Shown: positions 26,455 through 35,598 of the stretch, in pieces
How the letters are laid out: each line of letters opens with the position of its first letter
How positions within the stretch are numbered: the first letter of the stretch is position 1
Assembly: GCF_037976325.1 (NCBI RefSeq)
Contig: NZ_CP150265.1
Location: forward strand, 6,089,001-6,153,000
Length of the DNA: 64,000 nt
Direction: 5' to 3'
Source of the DNA: Paenibacillus sp. FSL K6-3182
Lineage (GTDB): Bacteria > Bacillota > Bacilli > Paenibacillales > Paenibacillaceae
Program-made: the position numbers and the translations under genes
The notes under the pieces: model-generated
The model's database searches: none
What the model was told of the DNA's origin: nothing
The model's input: only the letters and a program-made list of their open reading frames with translations

Positions 26455-27771
26455 TTATATTTGCTGAAGATGGCGCGTATTGGCGGGACGCTGTAGCCCT
26501 AAGCTGTCACGAAGCGTTTGGCCTTCATATTCGGTACGGAAAAGTCCACGGTTTTGCAGCTCTGGAATGACCTTGTCTACAAAGGTCTCAAGTCCCGTTG
26601 GGAAAAGCTGCGGCAGCACATTGAAGCCATCAGCCGCATGGTTTTTAAACCATTTTTCAATAAAATCTGCGGTTTGAAGCACAGACCCAGTAAACGTGAT
26701 ATGTCCATGTCCTCCATTGCTGCGATAAAGAAGCTGGCGAATCGTAAAGCTTTCTCTGCGCGCCGCATCGATAATAACCTCCTGCCTGCTGCGAATGCCG
26801 TTGAACTCCTCAGCAGGTTTTGCTTTATCAAGCGGTACCGGCGCATCCAGCGGATAATCATTCAAATTCACCGTGAACCGCTCCGATAAGCTATCAAGCG
26901 CACGCCTTGTATCTACAAAAGCATGCAGCTCCTCCTCGATCTCTCGCGCTTCCGCTTCCGTATCAGCCACAATCGGAGCGAGCCCTGGCAAAATAACGAG
27001 CTCATCAACGGTTCTCCCATACTTCGCTAAGCGTGATTTCACATCGTAGTAGAAGGCACGGCCTGCATCGAACGTTTGCTGCGCCGTAAAAATAACCTCC
27101 GCCGTTTTTGCTGCCAGCTCCTTGCCTTGCTCGGAGGAGCCTGCTTGCACGAGCACCGGATACCCTTGCGGCGGACGCGGAATATTGAGCGGTCCCTTCA
27201 CCGAATAGGTATGGCCTTTGAAATTGATCTCGTGCACCTTGTTTGCATCCAGCAATTTACCCGCTTTTTTATCGAAAATAAGGGCGTCGTCCTCCCAGCT
27301 GTCCCATAGCTGCTTCACCACTTCCACGAACTCCTCGCCCGTCTCGTAGCGCTGCGCATGCTCTGGATGTTCGTCTCTGCTGAAGTTATGGGCAGCTGAT
27401 CCCGCACCCGTCACGATATTCCAGCCAGCTCTGCCGCCGCTTATATGATCCAGCGAGGCGAATTGCCTTGCGACATGGAACGGATCGTTATATACGGTCC
27501 CGACTGTCGCAATCAAGCCGATATGTTCCGTTACAGAAGCAAGTGCTGCGAGCAGCGTAAACGGCTCCAGCTTGCTGCCGCCGCCTGCATATCCATCTGC
27601 TAAAAATACGGAATCCAGCTTGCCACGCTCAGCGATTCGAGCAAGCTGCCCTAAGTAATCAATGTCCAGCTCCAAATCCGGACGCGCATCTGGATGCCGC
27701 CAAGCTCCCGCATGATGGCCTGTCGCTCTCAAAAAAACGTTCAAATGAACCTTTCGACTCGCTTCACTCAT
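26455..27771 (-). CDS. LLM-class flavin-dependent monooxygenase, NtaA/SnaA/DszA family
   Basis: 438 aa. It has the same blocks as its neighbours: LNVFLRATGHHAGAWRHPDA, LDSVFLADGYAGGG, HIGLIATVGTVYNDPFHVARQ, FASLDHISGGRAGWNIVTG, LWDSWEDDALIF, PRPPQGYPVLVQAGSSEQG. The C-terminal half (RSRQEVIIDAARRESFTIRQ and GHGHITFTGSVLQTADFI) matches the gene at 18184-19542 rather than its immediate neighbours. The window therefore holds two LLM subtypes, two copies of each. The ATG shares a base with the stop of the upstream LLM gene (TAATG). Confidence 0.92.
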   Translation of the reverse strand: MSEASRKVHLNVFLRATGHHAGAWRHPDARPDLELDIDYLGQLARIAERGKLDSVFLADGYAGGGSKLEPFTLLAALASVTEHIGLIATVGTVYNDPFHVARQFASLDHISGGRAGWNIVTGAGSAAHNFSRDEHPEHAQRYETGEEFVEVVKQLWDSWEDDALIFDKKAGKLLDANKVHEINFKGHTYSVKGPLNIPRPPQGYPVLVQAGSSEQGKELAAKTAEVIFTAQQTFDAGRAFYYDVKSRLAKYGRTVDELVILPGLAPIVADTEAEAREIEEELHAFVDTRRALDSLSERFTVNLNDYPLDAPVPLDKAKPAEEFNGIRSRQEVIIDAARRESFTIRQLLYRSNGGHGHITFTGSVLQTADFIEKWFKNHAADGFNVLPQLFPTGLETFVDKVIPELQNRGLFRTEYEGQTLRDSLGLQRPANTRHLQQI

Positions 27772-29105
27772 TAGGAATGCACCTCTTCTTCCGTTTTTTT
27801 GGCCTGCCAGCTATTTGCAGGTCTCGCTAAACCTAGATTTCCGCGCAGCGTTTGCTCTTCATAGGAGGTACGGAACAATCCGCGATTTTGCAGCTCAGGG
27901 ACAACTTTATCGACAAAGCGCTCCAGCCCGCTCGGATACACCTGCGGCATCACATTAAAGCCGTCGGCCGCCCCATTCTTGAACCACTTTTCAATGACAT
28001 CGGCCAGCTGCAGCGGTGTACCCGTAAAAGTAAAATGCCCTCTTGCCCCTGCTAAGCGATTGATCAATTGTCGAAGTGTCGGCTGTTCGCGTTCTACTAA
28101 ATCCAAAATAAGCTGGTGGCGACTCTTCATGCCGCTTACCTGATCTGTCGTTTGTGCACCATCCAGATTGACAAGGTCATCAAGTGAATGATTAGACAAA
28201 TCAACGCCTAAGCGACCCGATAACCGCTTAATCGCTCCTTCATGATCGATAAGCTCAAACAGCTCATTTTCCAGATCCTGCGCCTCTGCTTCTGTATCCG
28301 CCAATATCGGACTAAGTCCAGGCAATATTTTCAGCTGATCCGTCGTCCTGCCATACTTCGCCAAACGTAACTTCACGTCTTTATAAAAAGCTGCTGCCTC
28401 CTCGAAGGTTAGTTGAGCAGTAAAAATGACCTCCGCCAGCTTAGCGGCAAATTCCTTGCCCGTCTCAGATGAGCCCGCTTGAACGAGTACAGGATAACCT
28501 TGCGGCGGCCGCGCGATATTTAGCGGTCCCTTTACTTTGAAATACTTCCCAGCATAATCAATCGTATGAACCTTGGCTTCATCGATCAGGATGCCGCTTA
28601 TCTTGTCATTTGGCAGCGCATCATCCTCCCAGCTGTCCCATAGCTGCTTGACGATCTCTACAAATTCCTCCGCTGATTCATAACGATCATGATGCTCCGG
28701 ATGCTGTTCCCTGCTGAACTGTTCTGCAGCAGGTCCCGCTCCCGTCACGATATTCCAGCCTGCACGACCCTTGCTAATATGGTCTAAGGATGCAAACTTC
28801 CTTGCGATATGAAACGGTTGATTATAGGTCGTTTCGACCGTTGCAATTAAGCCGATATGCTTGGTTGCTGCTGCTAATGCTGACAGCATGGTGAACGGTT
28901 CAAGCGATCCCGATCCCGCCCAGTAGCCATCCGCCAGAAATACAGAATCGAGCAAGCCGCGTTCGGCAATTTGAGTCAATTTCAAGTAGTGCTTAATATC
29001 AACGCCTCGCTCCGGCTGCGTATCCGCATGCCGCCACGATGCTTCATGATGGCCTGATGCGGCCAGAAACGCATTAAGATTTAGTTTTCTCTCCGATCCA
29101 CTCAT
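27771..29105 (-). CDS. LLM-class flavin-dependent monooxygenase, NtaA/SnaA/DszA family
   Basis: 444 aa and first gene of the LLM/binding-protein operon. Blocks: LNLNAFLAASGHHEASWRHADT, LLDSVFLADGYWAGSG, IGLIATVETTYNQPFHIARK, FASLDHISKGRAGWNIVTG, LWDSWEDDALPN, ARPPQGYPVLVQAGSSETG. It belongs to the same subtype as 23708-25030. The ATG follows AAGGGGAG. Its promoter (29260-29288) and a leader with the hairpin-terminator motif (29159-29207) are clear, so the whole five-gene operon should be under that control. Confidence 0.92.
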   Translation of the reverse strand: MSGSERKLNLNAFLAASGHHEASWRHADTQPERGVDIKHYLKLTQIAERGLLDSVFLADGYWAGSGSLEPFTMLSALAAATKHIGLIATVETTYNQPFHIARKFASLDHISKGRAGWNIVTGAGPAAEQFSREQHPEHHDRYESAEEFVEIVKQLWDSWEDDALPNDKISGILIDEAKVHTIDYAGKYFKVKGPLNIARPPQGYPVLVQAGSSETGKEFAAKLAEVIFTAQLTFEEAAAFYKDVKLRLAKYGRTTDQLKILPGLSPILADTEAEAQDLENELFELIDHEGAIKRLSGRLGVDLSNHSLDDLVNLDGAQTTDQVSGMKSRHQLILDLVEREQPTLRQLINRLAGARGHFTFTGTPLQLADVIEKWFKNGAADGFNVMPQVYPSGLERFVDKVVPELQNRGLFRTSYEEQTLRGNLGLARPANSWQAKKTEEEVHS

Positions 29106-29158
29106 CGCACGACTCCCCTTAAGTCATTTTCGAATTACATACCGTTGCTCAATTCCCC

Positions 29159-29207
29159 AAAAAAAATAGCCAGAGCTGCCCTAAGGCAATCTCCGGCTAT
29201 CCGGTCG
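29159..29207 (-). promoter_or_regulatory. Conserved hairpin-AG-terminator motif, copy 3 (LLM operon leader)
   Basis: Minus strand: CGA, stem CCGG, loop ATAG, stem CCGG (29193-29204), AG, then terminator AGCCGGAG...CTCTGGCT with eight T. The terminator arm reuses the second CCGG and part of the loop, so the two structures exclude each other. It lies about 50 bases downstream of the predicted transcription start. Confidence 0.78.
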
Positions 29208-29259
29208 ATTATTTCCAATTAAATCAATTGGTTTTATAAGGATTGTAGTAAGTGCTAAG

Positions 29260-29288
29260 AATTTATCATCTCAACTTCGTAATGTCAA
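29260..29288 (-). promoter_or_regulatory. Promoter of the LLM/binding-protein operon
   Basis: -35 TTGACA (29283-29288), 17-bp spacer, extended -10 TGATAAATT (hexamer 29260-29265). The -35 lies within 17 bases of the end of the upstream permease gene. A TTCCAATTAAATC element (29213-29225, plus strand) sits downstream of the predicted start. Confidence 0.82.
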
Positions 29289-29304
29289 CGTTTTTTTTGA
29301 TTTA

Positions 29305-30279
29305 TTATTCTACCAATCCTGTCCGTTCTACCCCTTCAATGAACCACCGCTGAGCGAACAAATACACAACAAGAAGGGGCATAATAATTAGGAAAGAGGC
29401 CGCCATCTTGATCGCTTCGGCATAAACCGTAATCTCCCCTGCCCCTTCAGCCAGCTTCATCTCGCCAGCCATTCTTGCCAGCGTAATGGAGAGAGGTACG
29501 TTCTCCGCAGTAAACATAAAGAGTGACGGAAAGTAAAAATCATTCCAGTTCCAGACGAAGGAAAATAGTACGACCACAACGGTAGCCGACCTCGACAGCG
29601 GAAACATGACGCGAAAGAACAGGCGGAAAGGGCCTGCTCCGTCCATACGCGCAGCCTCGTCCAACTCTTTGGGCAGCGTGGAATAGAAGGATCGATAGAT
29701 GATTACGAACATCGCTCCTTTCAAGCCATGGCCAAATAAAGCGGGGACAACCATCGGCAAAAACGTGTTCAGCCAGCCGAATTCTTTAAAGAGCATGATC
29801 GATGGCAGAATCGTAATTTGCGGCGGCATAATAAACGTAAACAACAGCAAAGCTCCCCATACTTTTTTGAAGGGGAACTCCAGCCTTGCGAACGCATAAC
29901 CGGCAATTGCACAGGAGAATACCTGCAGCACCGCTACGGAAGAGGCCAGCGAGACGCTGATGAGGAAACTCTTCGTGTAATTCAGCATTTCACTCGCCTG
30001 CTGCAGATGCCCCAAAAATATGGACCGCGGCACCCAAATAACGGTTGGGTCAAGAATGTTTCTCGCATCCTTCACCATCGTCGTCACCATGTATAGAATG
30101 GGCTTCATATAGATGAAGGCGACATTGATCAGAATAATATAAACAAACAGCTTGAAGAGAATGCCCTTATCTATTTCTGCTCCAAGAAGCCGATACCTGA
30201 GACCAATCAAGCTTCTTCGCAGCTTTTCATCGCTATATAGATTAGCCGCAATCTCATTTCCTTTTTTCACAATTTTCAT
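29305..30279 (-). CDS. Sugar-type ABC permease (MalG/CUT1 family)
   Basis: 324 aa with six membrane segments after a longer-than-usual basic N-terminal leader of about 40 residues. The EAA loop reads EAARMDGAGPFRLFFRVMFPL, the ATPase contact site. It is the second member of a permease pair with 30303-31169 and the last gene of the long transporter operon. There is no terminator between it and the LLM promoter, so read-through into the LLM operon is possible. Confidence 0.9.
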   Translation of the reverse strand: MKIVKKGNEIAANLYSDEKLRRSLIGLRYRLLGAEIDKGILFKLFVYIILINVAFIYMKPILYMVTTMVKDARNILDPTVIWVPRSIFLGHLQQASEMLNYTKSFLISVSLASSVAVLQVFSCAIAGYAFARLEFPFKKVWGALLLFTFIMPPQITILPSIMLFKEFGWLNTFLPMVVPALFGHGLKGAMFVIIYRSFYSTLPKELDEAARMDGAGPFRLFFRVMFPLSRSATVVVVLFSFVWNWNDFYFPSLFMFTAENVPLSITLARMAGEMKLAEGAGEITVYAEAIKMAASFLIIMPLLVVYLFAQRWFIEGVERTGLVE

Positions 30280-30302
30280 GAACGCTCACCTCTCTTTCCC
30301 AC

Positions 30303-31169
30303 TTATCGTTTTCCTGAAAGCGACTTATCCACTCGGCTGTATAGCAATAAGGTCAAGAGTACGAAGGTTAGGATGATCAAAAAATAGATCCATGCCAAAG
30401 CGCTGGAGCTGCCATAATTGCTCGTATTCACTCGGCTGACAATCGGATTGGATGGGAAGGTGAATAAATCGACTACCGTGTACATTAAGTTCAAGAAGAT
30501 ATAAGGCACAAGTCCGGGCAGCGTTATTTTCCAAAACGTATTCCAAGGTCCCGAGCCATCAATACGGGAAGCCTCGTACACAGATGCCGGCAGCGTCTGG
30601 CGTCCAGCAAGGAAAATAAGGATTTGCACGCCTGAATACCAAAGGACGAGCACAAATGAGCTCATGACCTTTTGAATCGGAGCCGCCCATGATCCCGGAA
30701 CATATTCACGCAAATAATAGTCGATACGCAGCGTCTCCATAATGCTGAGGGAGCCTTCTCCCTGCGCAATAAACTCCTGCACGATCTGGCCGGAGGAGAA
30801 AATAACAGGCAAAAAGAAAATAACCCGAAACAGCGTTCTGCCTGGAAAACGCAAATTAAGCAAGATGGCGACAAACAGGGAAAAGACAAGAATGATCGGA
30901 ATCATCATGGCTGACTCCCTTAGAAACGGGAACAGCTCCTCATAGAGCAAGCTTCCGTTCGCGATCAATATTTCCCGGTAATGGCTAAGTCCAATAAACG
31001 TATAGTTGACGCTGCTCACCGTAATTTTCACCTGATGAAAGCTCATGTACAGCGAATAGCCGAGCGGGAACGCCACAAAAACGAGGAAGCCAAACACCCA
31101 AGGCGCGATAAAAAGGGAGCCTTCGAGCTTCCTAACTGTCGTATTTTCCAGCTTGCGACTCCATCTCAT
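30303..31169 (-). CDS. Sugar-type ABC permease (MalF/CUT1 family)
   Basis: 288 aa, six membrane segments, EAA loop YEASRIDGSGPWNTFWKITLPGL. The ATG overlaps the DUF5696 stop (ATGA) and has GGAGG upstream. It pairs with 29305-30279. The same operon contains another permease pair, so two transporters or one gene-duplicated system are encoded. Confidence 0.9.
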   Translation of the reverse strand: MRWSRKLENTTVRKLEGSLFIAPWVFGFLVFVAFPLGYSLYMSFHQVKITVSSVNYTFIGLSHYREILIANGSLLYEELFPFLRESAMMIPIILVFSLFVAILLNLRFPGRTLFRVIFFLPVIFSSGQIVQEFIAQGEGSLSIMETLRIDYYLREYVPGSWAAPIQKVMSSFVLVLWYSGVQILIFLAGRQTLPASVYEASRIDGSGPWNTFWKITLPGLVPYIFLNLMYTVVDLFTFPSNPIVSRVNTSNYGSSSALAWIYFLIILTFVLLTLLLYSRVDKSLSGKR

Positions 31170-33436
31170 GGCTTCGTTCCTCCTTTTATGACGACAAAGT
31201 CTTTTGCTGGAACGATAATGCCATCCTTGCTGTAATCGGTCTGATTATAATTGACGATGATACGATAATCGCTGCCATACTCTGTTTCCTTCACATTTGG
31301 AGCAAGCGTACGATGTCCCGTAATAAACTGCTCCTGCACAGCTGCAAGCGCCTCATTTGTTTTGGCATATTCAGCTCGTAAATGATCGATCCAATCCTTA
31401 TAGTTCAAGCTGTAATACCAGTAGGAATAGGAATTTTTCAAATCAGCTGCCTTGTCGCCGCTAAGCACATACGCAGGGTAAGCCCCATATTCAATGCTGC
31501 GGAGCAGCTCATCATCGAACTCATCGCGCAAATTAGACCATTCCAGCGAATACGTGCGCAAGCCGTGAAGAACGATTTGGGCAAAAGGAATCGCTTCACT
31601 GATGAAGACATCATACGAATAATCAGCGGTTAGGCGATGGACATGGTCGATTTGGGCTAGCGCATAGAAATTCACATTATTCGCCGCAAGCGAACCGAGA
31701 ACTTCCTTGCTTTTGTTCAAAATGCTGCGCTGTACATCGACAACCTCTGCCCTGCTCGCCGAGTATCGGCTGTTGAAATCCGTATTGACCTGCTTGCCGA
31801 TGCCATCCTCGAAATAGATGCCGTCTGCTCCCAAGCTCTTATAGCTGTTCAAATCGGCCGAGACCACCTTCTCATAAAACCTCGGGCTTACAAACTTCGC
31901 TGCGTCCTGGTCCTCATTTCCCCTTTCCTCCAGCACCGTTCCTGCCAAATTGCGCAAGCCGTCGCGTCTCCACCAGAACCGATCATCGCCATTCGTATTG
32001 AGCGTATAATTCGCCGTCAAATAAACAGGAATATCCAAGGTATGAGCGAAGGAGATAAAGCTTTTCATCCCTTTGTTTCCACCTAAGCGCTTATCTACAG
32101 GAAAGTAGCCGCCATGCGTGCTGTAACCGTCCTGCTGCCACCCTGAGAATTGAATTTGAAGATGCTGAATGCCGCTGTCATATATCGAACGAACAAGCTC
32201 GGTCGCCTCTTCTGTCGTGGTCGCTTTTAAATATGAATCTGCAAAAAGCCCCTTCTCAATGTCTGCGCCTACGATATCCACAAACAGTGGAATGTCCTTT
32301 TTATTTGTTTCCAGCGGTTTTACACCCTGCTCTTGAATCAAATAATTGCGATAAACCTCTGCCATGCCAGCATAATCACTTTTATTAGGGAGCAATGGAT
32401 AATAACGCGTTGCGCGAGCATTCGTTATAAACTTATCGCCGCTGTATGTATAGAAGCCTTCACCCGTGCTCTTGCTTACACTTTGGAAAAACTTCTTCCG
32501 ATACTGCCATTCGGTCGTCACCCAGTTCGAGCGGCCCACAGCACCTGACGGCGCTGCATAAACATTCGCGAACGACTCCCCTTCGGAGATGATCGCAACA
32601 AACGCCTGATCCCCTGACTTTAAGCCGAATACAGGCATCGTAATCCCCTGTCTGCCTGTATTTTCGTTGTAATAGGATAGATCCTGCCCATAAACACTCT
32701 CATTGTAGGTCAACTGCTGCATCAAGCGATCTGCCTCAAAATGGATCAACGAGCCGGAGCCGTCCGGCAGCAAAAGGTAACCCTCCTGGCCAGCAGACGG
32801 CTGTGCCCCAAACAAAGGGTATAGCTTAATATTCAATAAGCTTAAAGCGCCTTCGACGATTCCCTCATCCAAAATTCTCGCCTCTACATAGTCCTTGTGC
32901 AGACGCACCTCAATCGGAATTTTCAACTGCACCTTCGGCAGCGCGAAGGTCACTGTGAATCCATTTTCCTTAACCTGAAGGTTTTCCAAGTAACCTTGGT
33001 TCTCGATTAATCCGGCAGTTACAGAGGAGGATTTGTAGTTTTTAGCATTTACGTATTCAATAATGACGGGAGAAGTTAAATTATTTTTCCACGTATTCGG
33101 TACCGTTTCTTCCTCCCAATACTTCGGCTCTGGATAAGAACGCCATATCTTCCCTGTTGCTTTATTGATGACTTGGAAGTGAGCTGATGCCTTATCTACA
33201 AGCAACAGTAATTGGTCTGATTCTGCGATTTGCTCGAAATTTGCTTCAACTGGCAATCCCGCCTTATAGGGAACGGTGCCTTTCGTATCAAATGGATTTG
33301 CAGCAACTACGGCCACGGCAGCGGGTTTACCCCATAACCCGACCGCCACAAGAGCAAACCATCCTATACCGGTCAGCAAAACAGCAAAGAGCAGCAGCTT
33401 CATAACGAGCTTTATGTTTATTTTGCGTACAGTCAT
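31166..33436 (-). CDS. DUF5696-type extracytoplasmic protein, possible glycosidase-like barrel
   Basis: 756 aa. An N-terminal membrane anchor (KLVMKLLLFAVLLTGIGWFALVAVG) is followed by a beta-rich domain (about 60-380) and a region that looks like an alpha/beta barrel (IPLFVDIVGADIEKG, IQHLQIQFSGWQQDGYSTHG, IPVYLTANYTLN, LGADGIYFEDGIG). The order of strands and the acidic YFED end resemble retaining or inverting glycoside hydrolases of the GH36/GH101 sort. I recognise the family as DUF5696 from Paenibacillus sugar-transport operons but do not know a proven activity. It may trim a glycoside outside the cell before import. It is coupled by 4-base overlaps to both neighbours. Confidence 0.72.
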   Translation of the reverse strand: MTVRKINIKLVMKLLLFAVLLTGIGWFALVAVGLWGKPAAVAVVAANPFDTKGTVPYKAGLPVEANFEQIAESDQLLLLVDKASAHFQVINKATGKIWRSYPEPKYWEEETVPNTWKNNLTSPVIIEYVNAKNYKSSSVTAGLIENQGYLENLQVKENGFTVTFALPKVQLKIPIEVRLHKDYVEARILDEGIVEGALSLLNIKLYPLFGAQPSAGQEGYLLLPDGSGSLIHFEADRLMQQLTYNESVYGQDLSYYNENTGRQGITMPVFGLKSGDQAFVAIISEGESFANVYAAPSGAVGRSNWVTTEWQYRKKFFQSVSKSTGEGFYTYSGDKFITNARATRYYPLLPNKSDYAGMAEVYRNYLIQEQGVKPLETNKKDIPLFVDIVGADIEKGLFADSYLKATTTEEATELVRSIYDSGIQHLQIQFSGWQQDGYSTHGGYFPVDKRLGGNKGMKSFISFAHTLDIPVYLTANYTLNTNGDDRFWWRRDGLRNLAGTVLEERGNEDQDAAKFVSPRFYEKVVSADLNSYKSLGADGIYFEDGIGKQVNTDFNSRYSASRAEVVDVQRSILNKSKEVLGSLAANNVNFYALAQIDHVHRLTADYSYDVFISEAIPFAQIVLHGLRTYSLEWSNLRDEFDDELLRSIEYGAYPAYVLSGDKAADLKNSYSYWYYSLNYKDWIDHLRAEYAKTNEALAAVQEQFITGHRTLAPNVKETEYGSDYRIIVNYNQTDYSKDGIIVPAKDFVVIKGGTKP

Positions 33437-35586
33437 CGGATGATCACCTCCTGATATAAAGAATTAATAAAGTTGACCAATTCTATGCTTAGGCTAATTA
33501 AAATGAAAATAAGAATGACAATTATCGCAAGCGCAAGCAGCGACAAGAGGATAATAAAAATAGCTTCAATAAAGGTATAGTTGTGTATGCCCTGCACCAT
33601 CCATATGAACAGGAAGACTACCCATAAAACGATAAACAGCTTCAAAAATTTAAAGATCGCCAGCTCGTTTAAGGTCAGCACATTGGATAGCAGAGTTACA
33701 GGTATACCGATGAGAATAATCGGAAATAACGCGTAGCAGCTGCCATAAAATACGTCTCGGAACCGTCCCTCACCTCTAAGAAGCGAGCTGATTAAATAGT
33801 TGGAGACGACAAAACCCAGCCATATTCCAATAAATTGAATTGTAATGGGAAACAGATCAACACCGACATGCACAGCAGGGTTAAAGACAAAGCTTGTGCC
33901 CGCCTGTATATATCCGTACGATGCTAATGCAAATACAAGTATCAGTATGCTGCTTAACCATCCTGCTTTGTTTTCGTACCGAATAGCATAGAAGCCGTCT
34001 ACAGGATGCTTTATTAAATAGAACATATGCTGCAGCTGTTCAAGTATCGGATGCCTAGCACTGCGTTTAGCTGACGATTTGCCTTTTAAGCGAAGCTTTT
34101 TGGATAAAGCATTCCATAGAAGATACACAACGCCAAGCACGAGCGCCACATTCATGAGGACGCCAAAGTGCTTCTGGAACCACGTCAACCGATTTTGCCA
34201 AAAGGATTCTGAATAACCGCCTACTACGCCTGCCTGATAAAACAGCTGCTCCGACCTTGCGTACTCTTCTTTTTTGTAAGCGGCCTTCGCCAAACCGATC
34301 AGTGCCGGTATATATTGCGCATTTAAACGATGAACCTCGCTCCAGAGCGGCTCGCTTTGCTCGTATCTGCCTTCCTGCGTTAATTGATTCGCTTCGTGGA
34401 CGAGATGGCCGAACTCAGACAGCCGCAGCACTTGAATGAAATTATTGACGCTGTCCAGCACGAGCAGCTCACCCTTGGAATTGCTCGCAATAGCTGCTGG
34501 CGCTTTGACGATTCCTGTCTTGGACGTAGCGGTAATGACATCCCCGCCCCAGAAAAACAACAGATTGCCATTCGAATCATATTGGCTAATCATATTGCTT
34601 ACAGAGTCGATCACAGTAAAGTTGCCGGCAGCATCCACCGTAATATCATTGAGCTGAGGACTTACACTTTGCCTAGTTCTGTGAAATACCTCTCCGTAAG
34701 AACGCACCGGCTGCAGGGCAGCGAATTCACCTTTGCCTACCAGCTGGTCGAGACCCGCGATGTTAAGCTTCTTCACCTGATCCGCGCTAATTTCCTTCGT
34801 CACCGTATAAATAAATCCGTTTTTGTCTATCGTTGAGTTGGCGATAGCTCCAGGCAGCTTCTTCAGCTCCCTTTGATACATTTCCCGCGTATATACAAAT
34901 CGCTTAAATGCGTCAAACAAAGAGAAGCTTACGCGATTCGGCCCAAAAAAACTAATGAAATTGCCCTCTGGATCCAGCTGCACCAAGCCTTGAAAAGCGC
35001 CAAGCGTCGTTACATAAATAAAACCGCGCTTATCTACAATGAGGTTAACCGGGTCATACTTGAAAGCCGGCGGCAAATAGCTGGACTCCGGACGGCCAAA
35101 TTCTTTTAGCAGCTTGCCTTCTTGATCGAGCCTTACGACCCGGTTGTTGCCCGTATCTGCAACGTAAATCTCTCCAGCTTCATCGACATAAATGCCGCTT
35201 GGCTTCTTGAGCGGGCTTTCTGTTACTTTGATTTCACGAATATATTGGCCGTGCTCATCCAAGTGTACGATTCGATTATTGCCCGTGTCTGCGATGTAGA
35301 TATGGTCCTTATCATCCACAAATAGATCCTTGGGCTGATTAAGCTGCAGCTTTGTTTTCCCTTCGGCTCCCGCAGCTTGGTTTGCTTCCGTAATCTCAAC
35401 ATCCGTACCAATAATGCCAGCAGGAATGTAAGCCGCTTGCGTCTTCACCAGCTGTCCGAATCCATCCTTATAGTAGGTTTCGTACGGTAACTGCGAGGCT
35501 GTGGCCGGTGAGATGGGCCAAGCTATGTAAATCGCCGTAATCAGGATTATAATGATCGGACGAATCCGCAGCCTCCTGTTCTTCAA
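33433..35586 (-). CDS. NHL-repeat beta-propeller fused to TPR and YIP1-like membrane domain
   Basis: 717 aa from a TTG start (AAGGGGGAAATCG upstream). Signal-type N-terminus ending near ATASQ. Residues of about 80-390 hold NHL repeats (FVDDKDHIYIADTGNNRIV, IYVDEAGEIYVADTGNNRVV, LIVDKRGFIYVTT, ITVDAAGNFTVIDS). A short TPR pair (EGRYEQSEPLWSEV, EEYARSEQLFYQA) and a membrane segment follow. The last 200 residues form a YIP1-like multi-helix membrane domain that begins near LIKHPVDGFYAIRYENKAG. It lies outside the cytoplasm apart from loops. It probably organises the transporter or binds polymer, but no enzyme motif is visible. Confidence 0.78.
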   Translation of the reverse strand: MKNRRLRIRPIIIILITAIYIAWPISPATASQLPYETYYKDGFGQLVKTQAAYIPAGIIGTDVEITEANQAAGAEGKTKLQLNQPKDLFVDDKDHIYIADTGNNRIVHLDEHGQYIREIKVTESPLKKPSGIYVDEAGEIYVADTGNNRVVRLDQEGKLLKEFGRPESSYLPPAFKYDPVNLIVDKRGFIYVTTLGAFQGLVQLDPEGNFISFFGPNRVSFSLFDAFKRFVYTREMYQRELKKLPGAIANSTIDKNGFIYTVTKEISADQVKKLNIAGLDQLVGKGEFAALQPVRSYGEVFHRTRQSVSPQLNDITVDAAGNFTVIDSVSNMISQYDSNGNLLFFWGGDVITATSKTGIVKAPAAIASNSKGELLVLDSVNNFIQVLRLSEFGHLVHEANQLTQEGRYEQSEPLWSEVHRLNAQYIPALIGLAKAAYKKEEYARSEQLFYQAGVVGGYSESFWQNRLTWFQKHFGVLMNVALVLGVVYLLWNALSKKLRLKGKSSAKRSARHPILEQLQHMFYLIKHPVDGFYAIRYENKAGWLSSILILVFALASYGYIQAGTSFVFNPAVHVGVDLFPITIQFIGIWLGFVVSNYLISSLLRGEGRFRDVFYGSCYALFPIILIGIPVTLLSNVLTLNELAIFKFLKLFIVLWVVFLFIWMVQGIHNYTFIEAIFIILLSLLALAIIVILIFILISLSIELVNFINSLYQEVIIR

Positions 35587-35598
35587 ACGATTTCCCCC

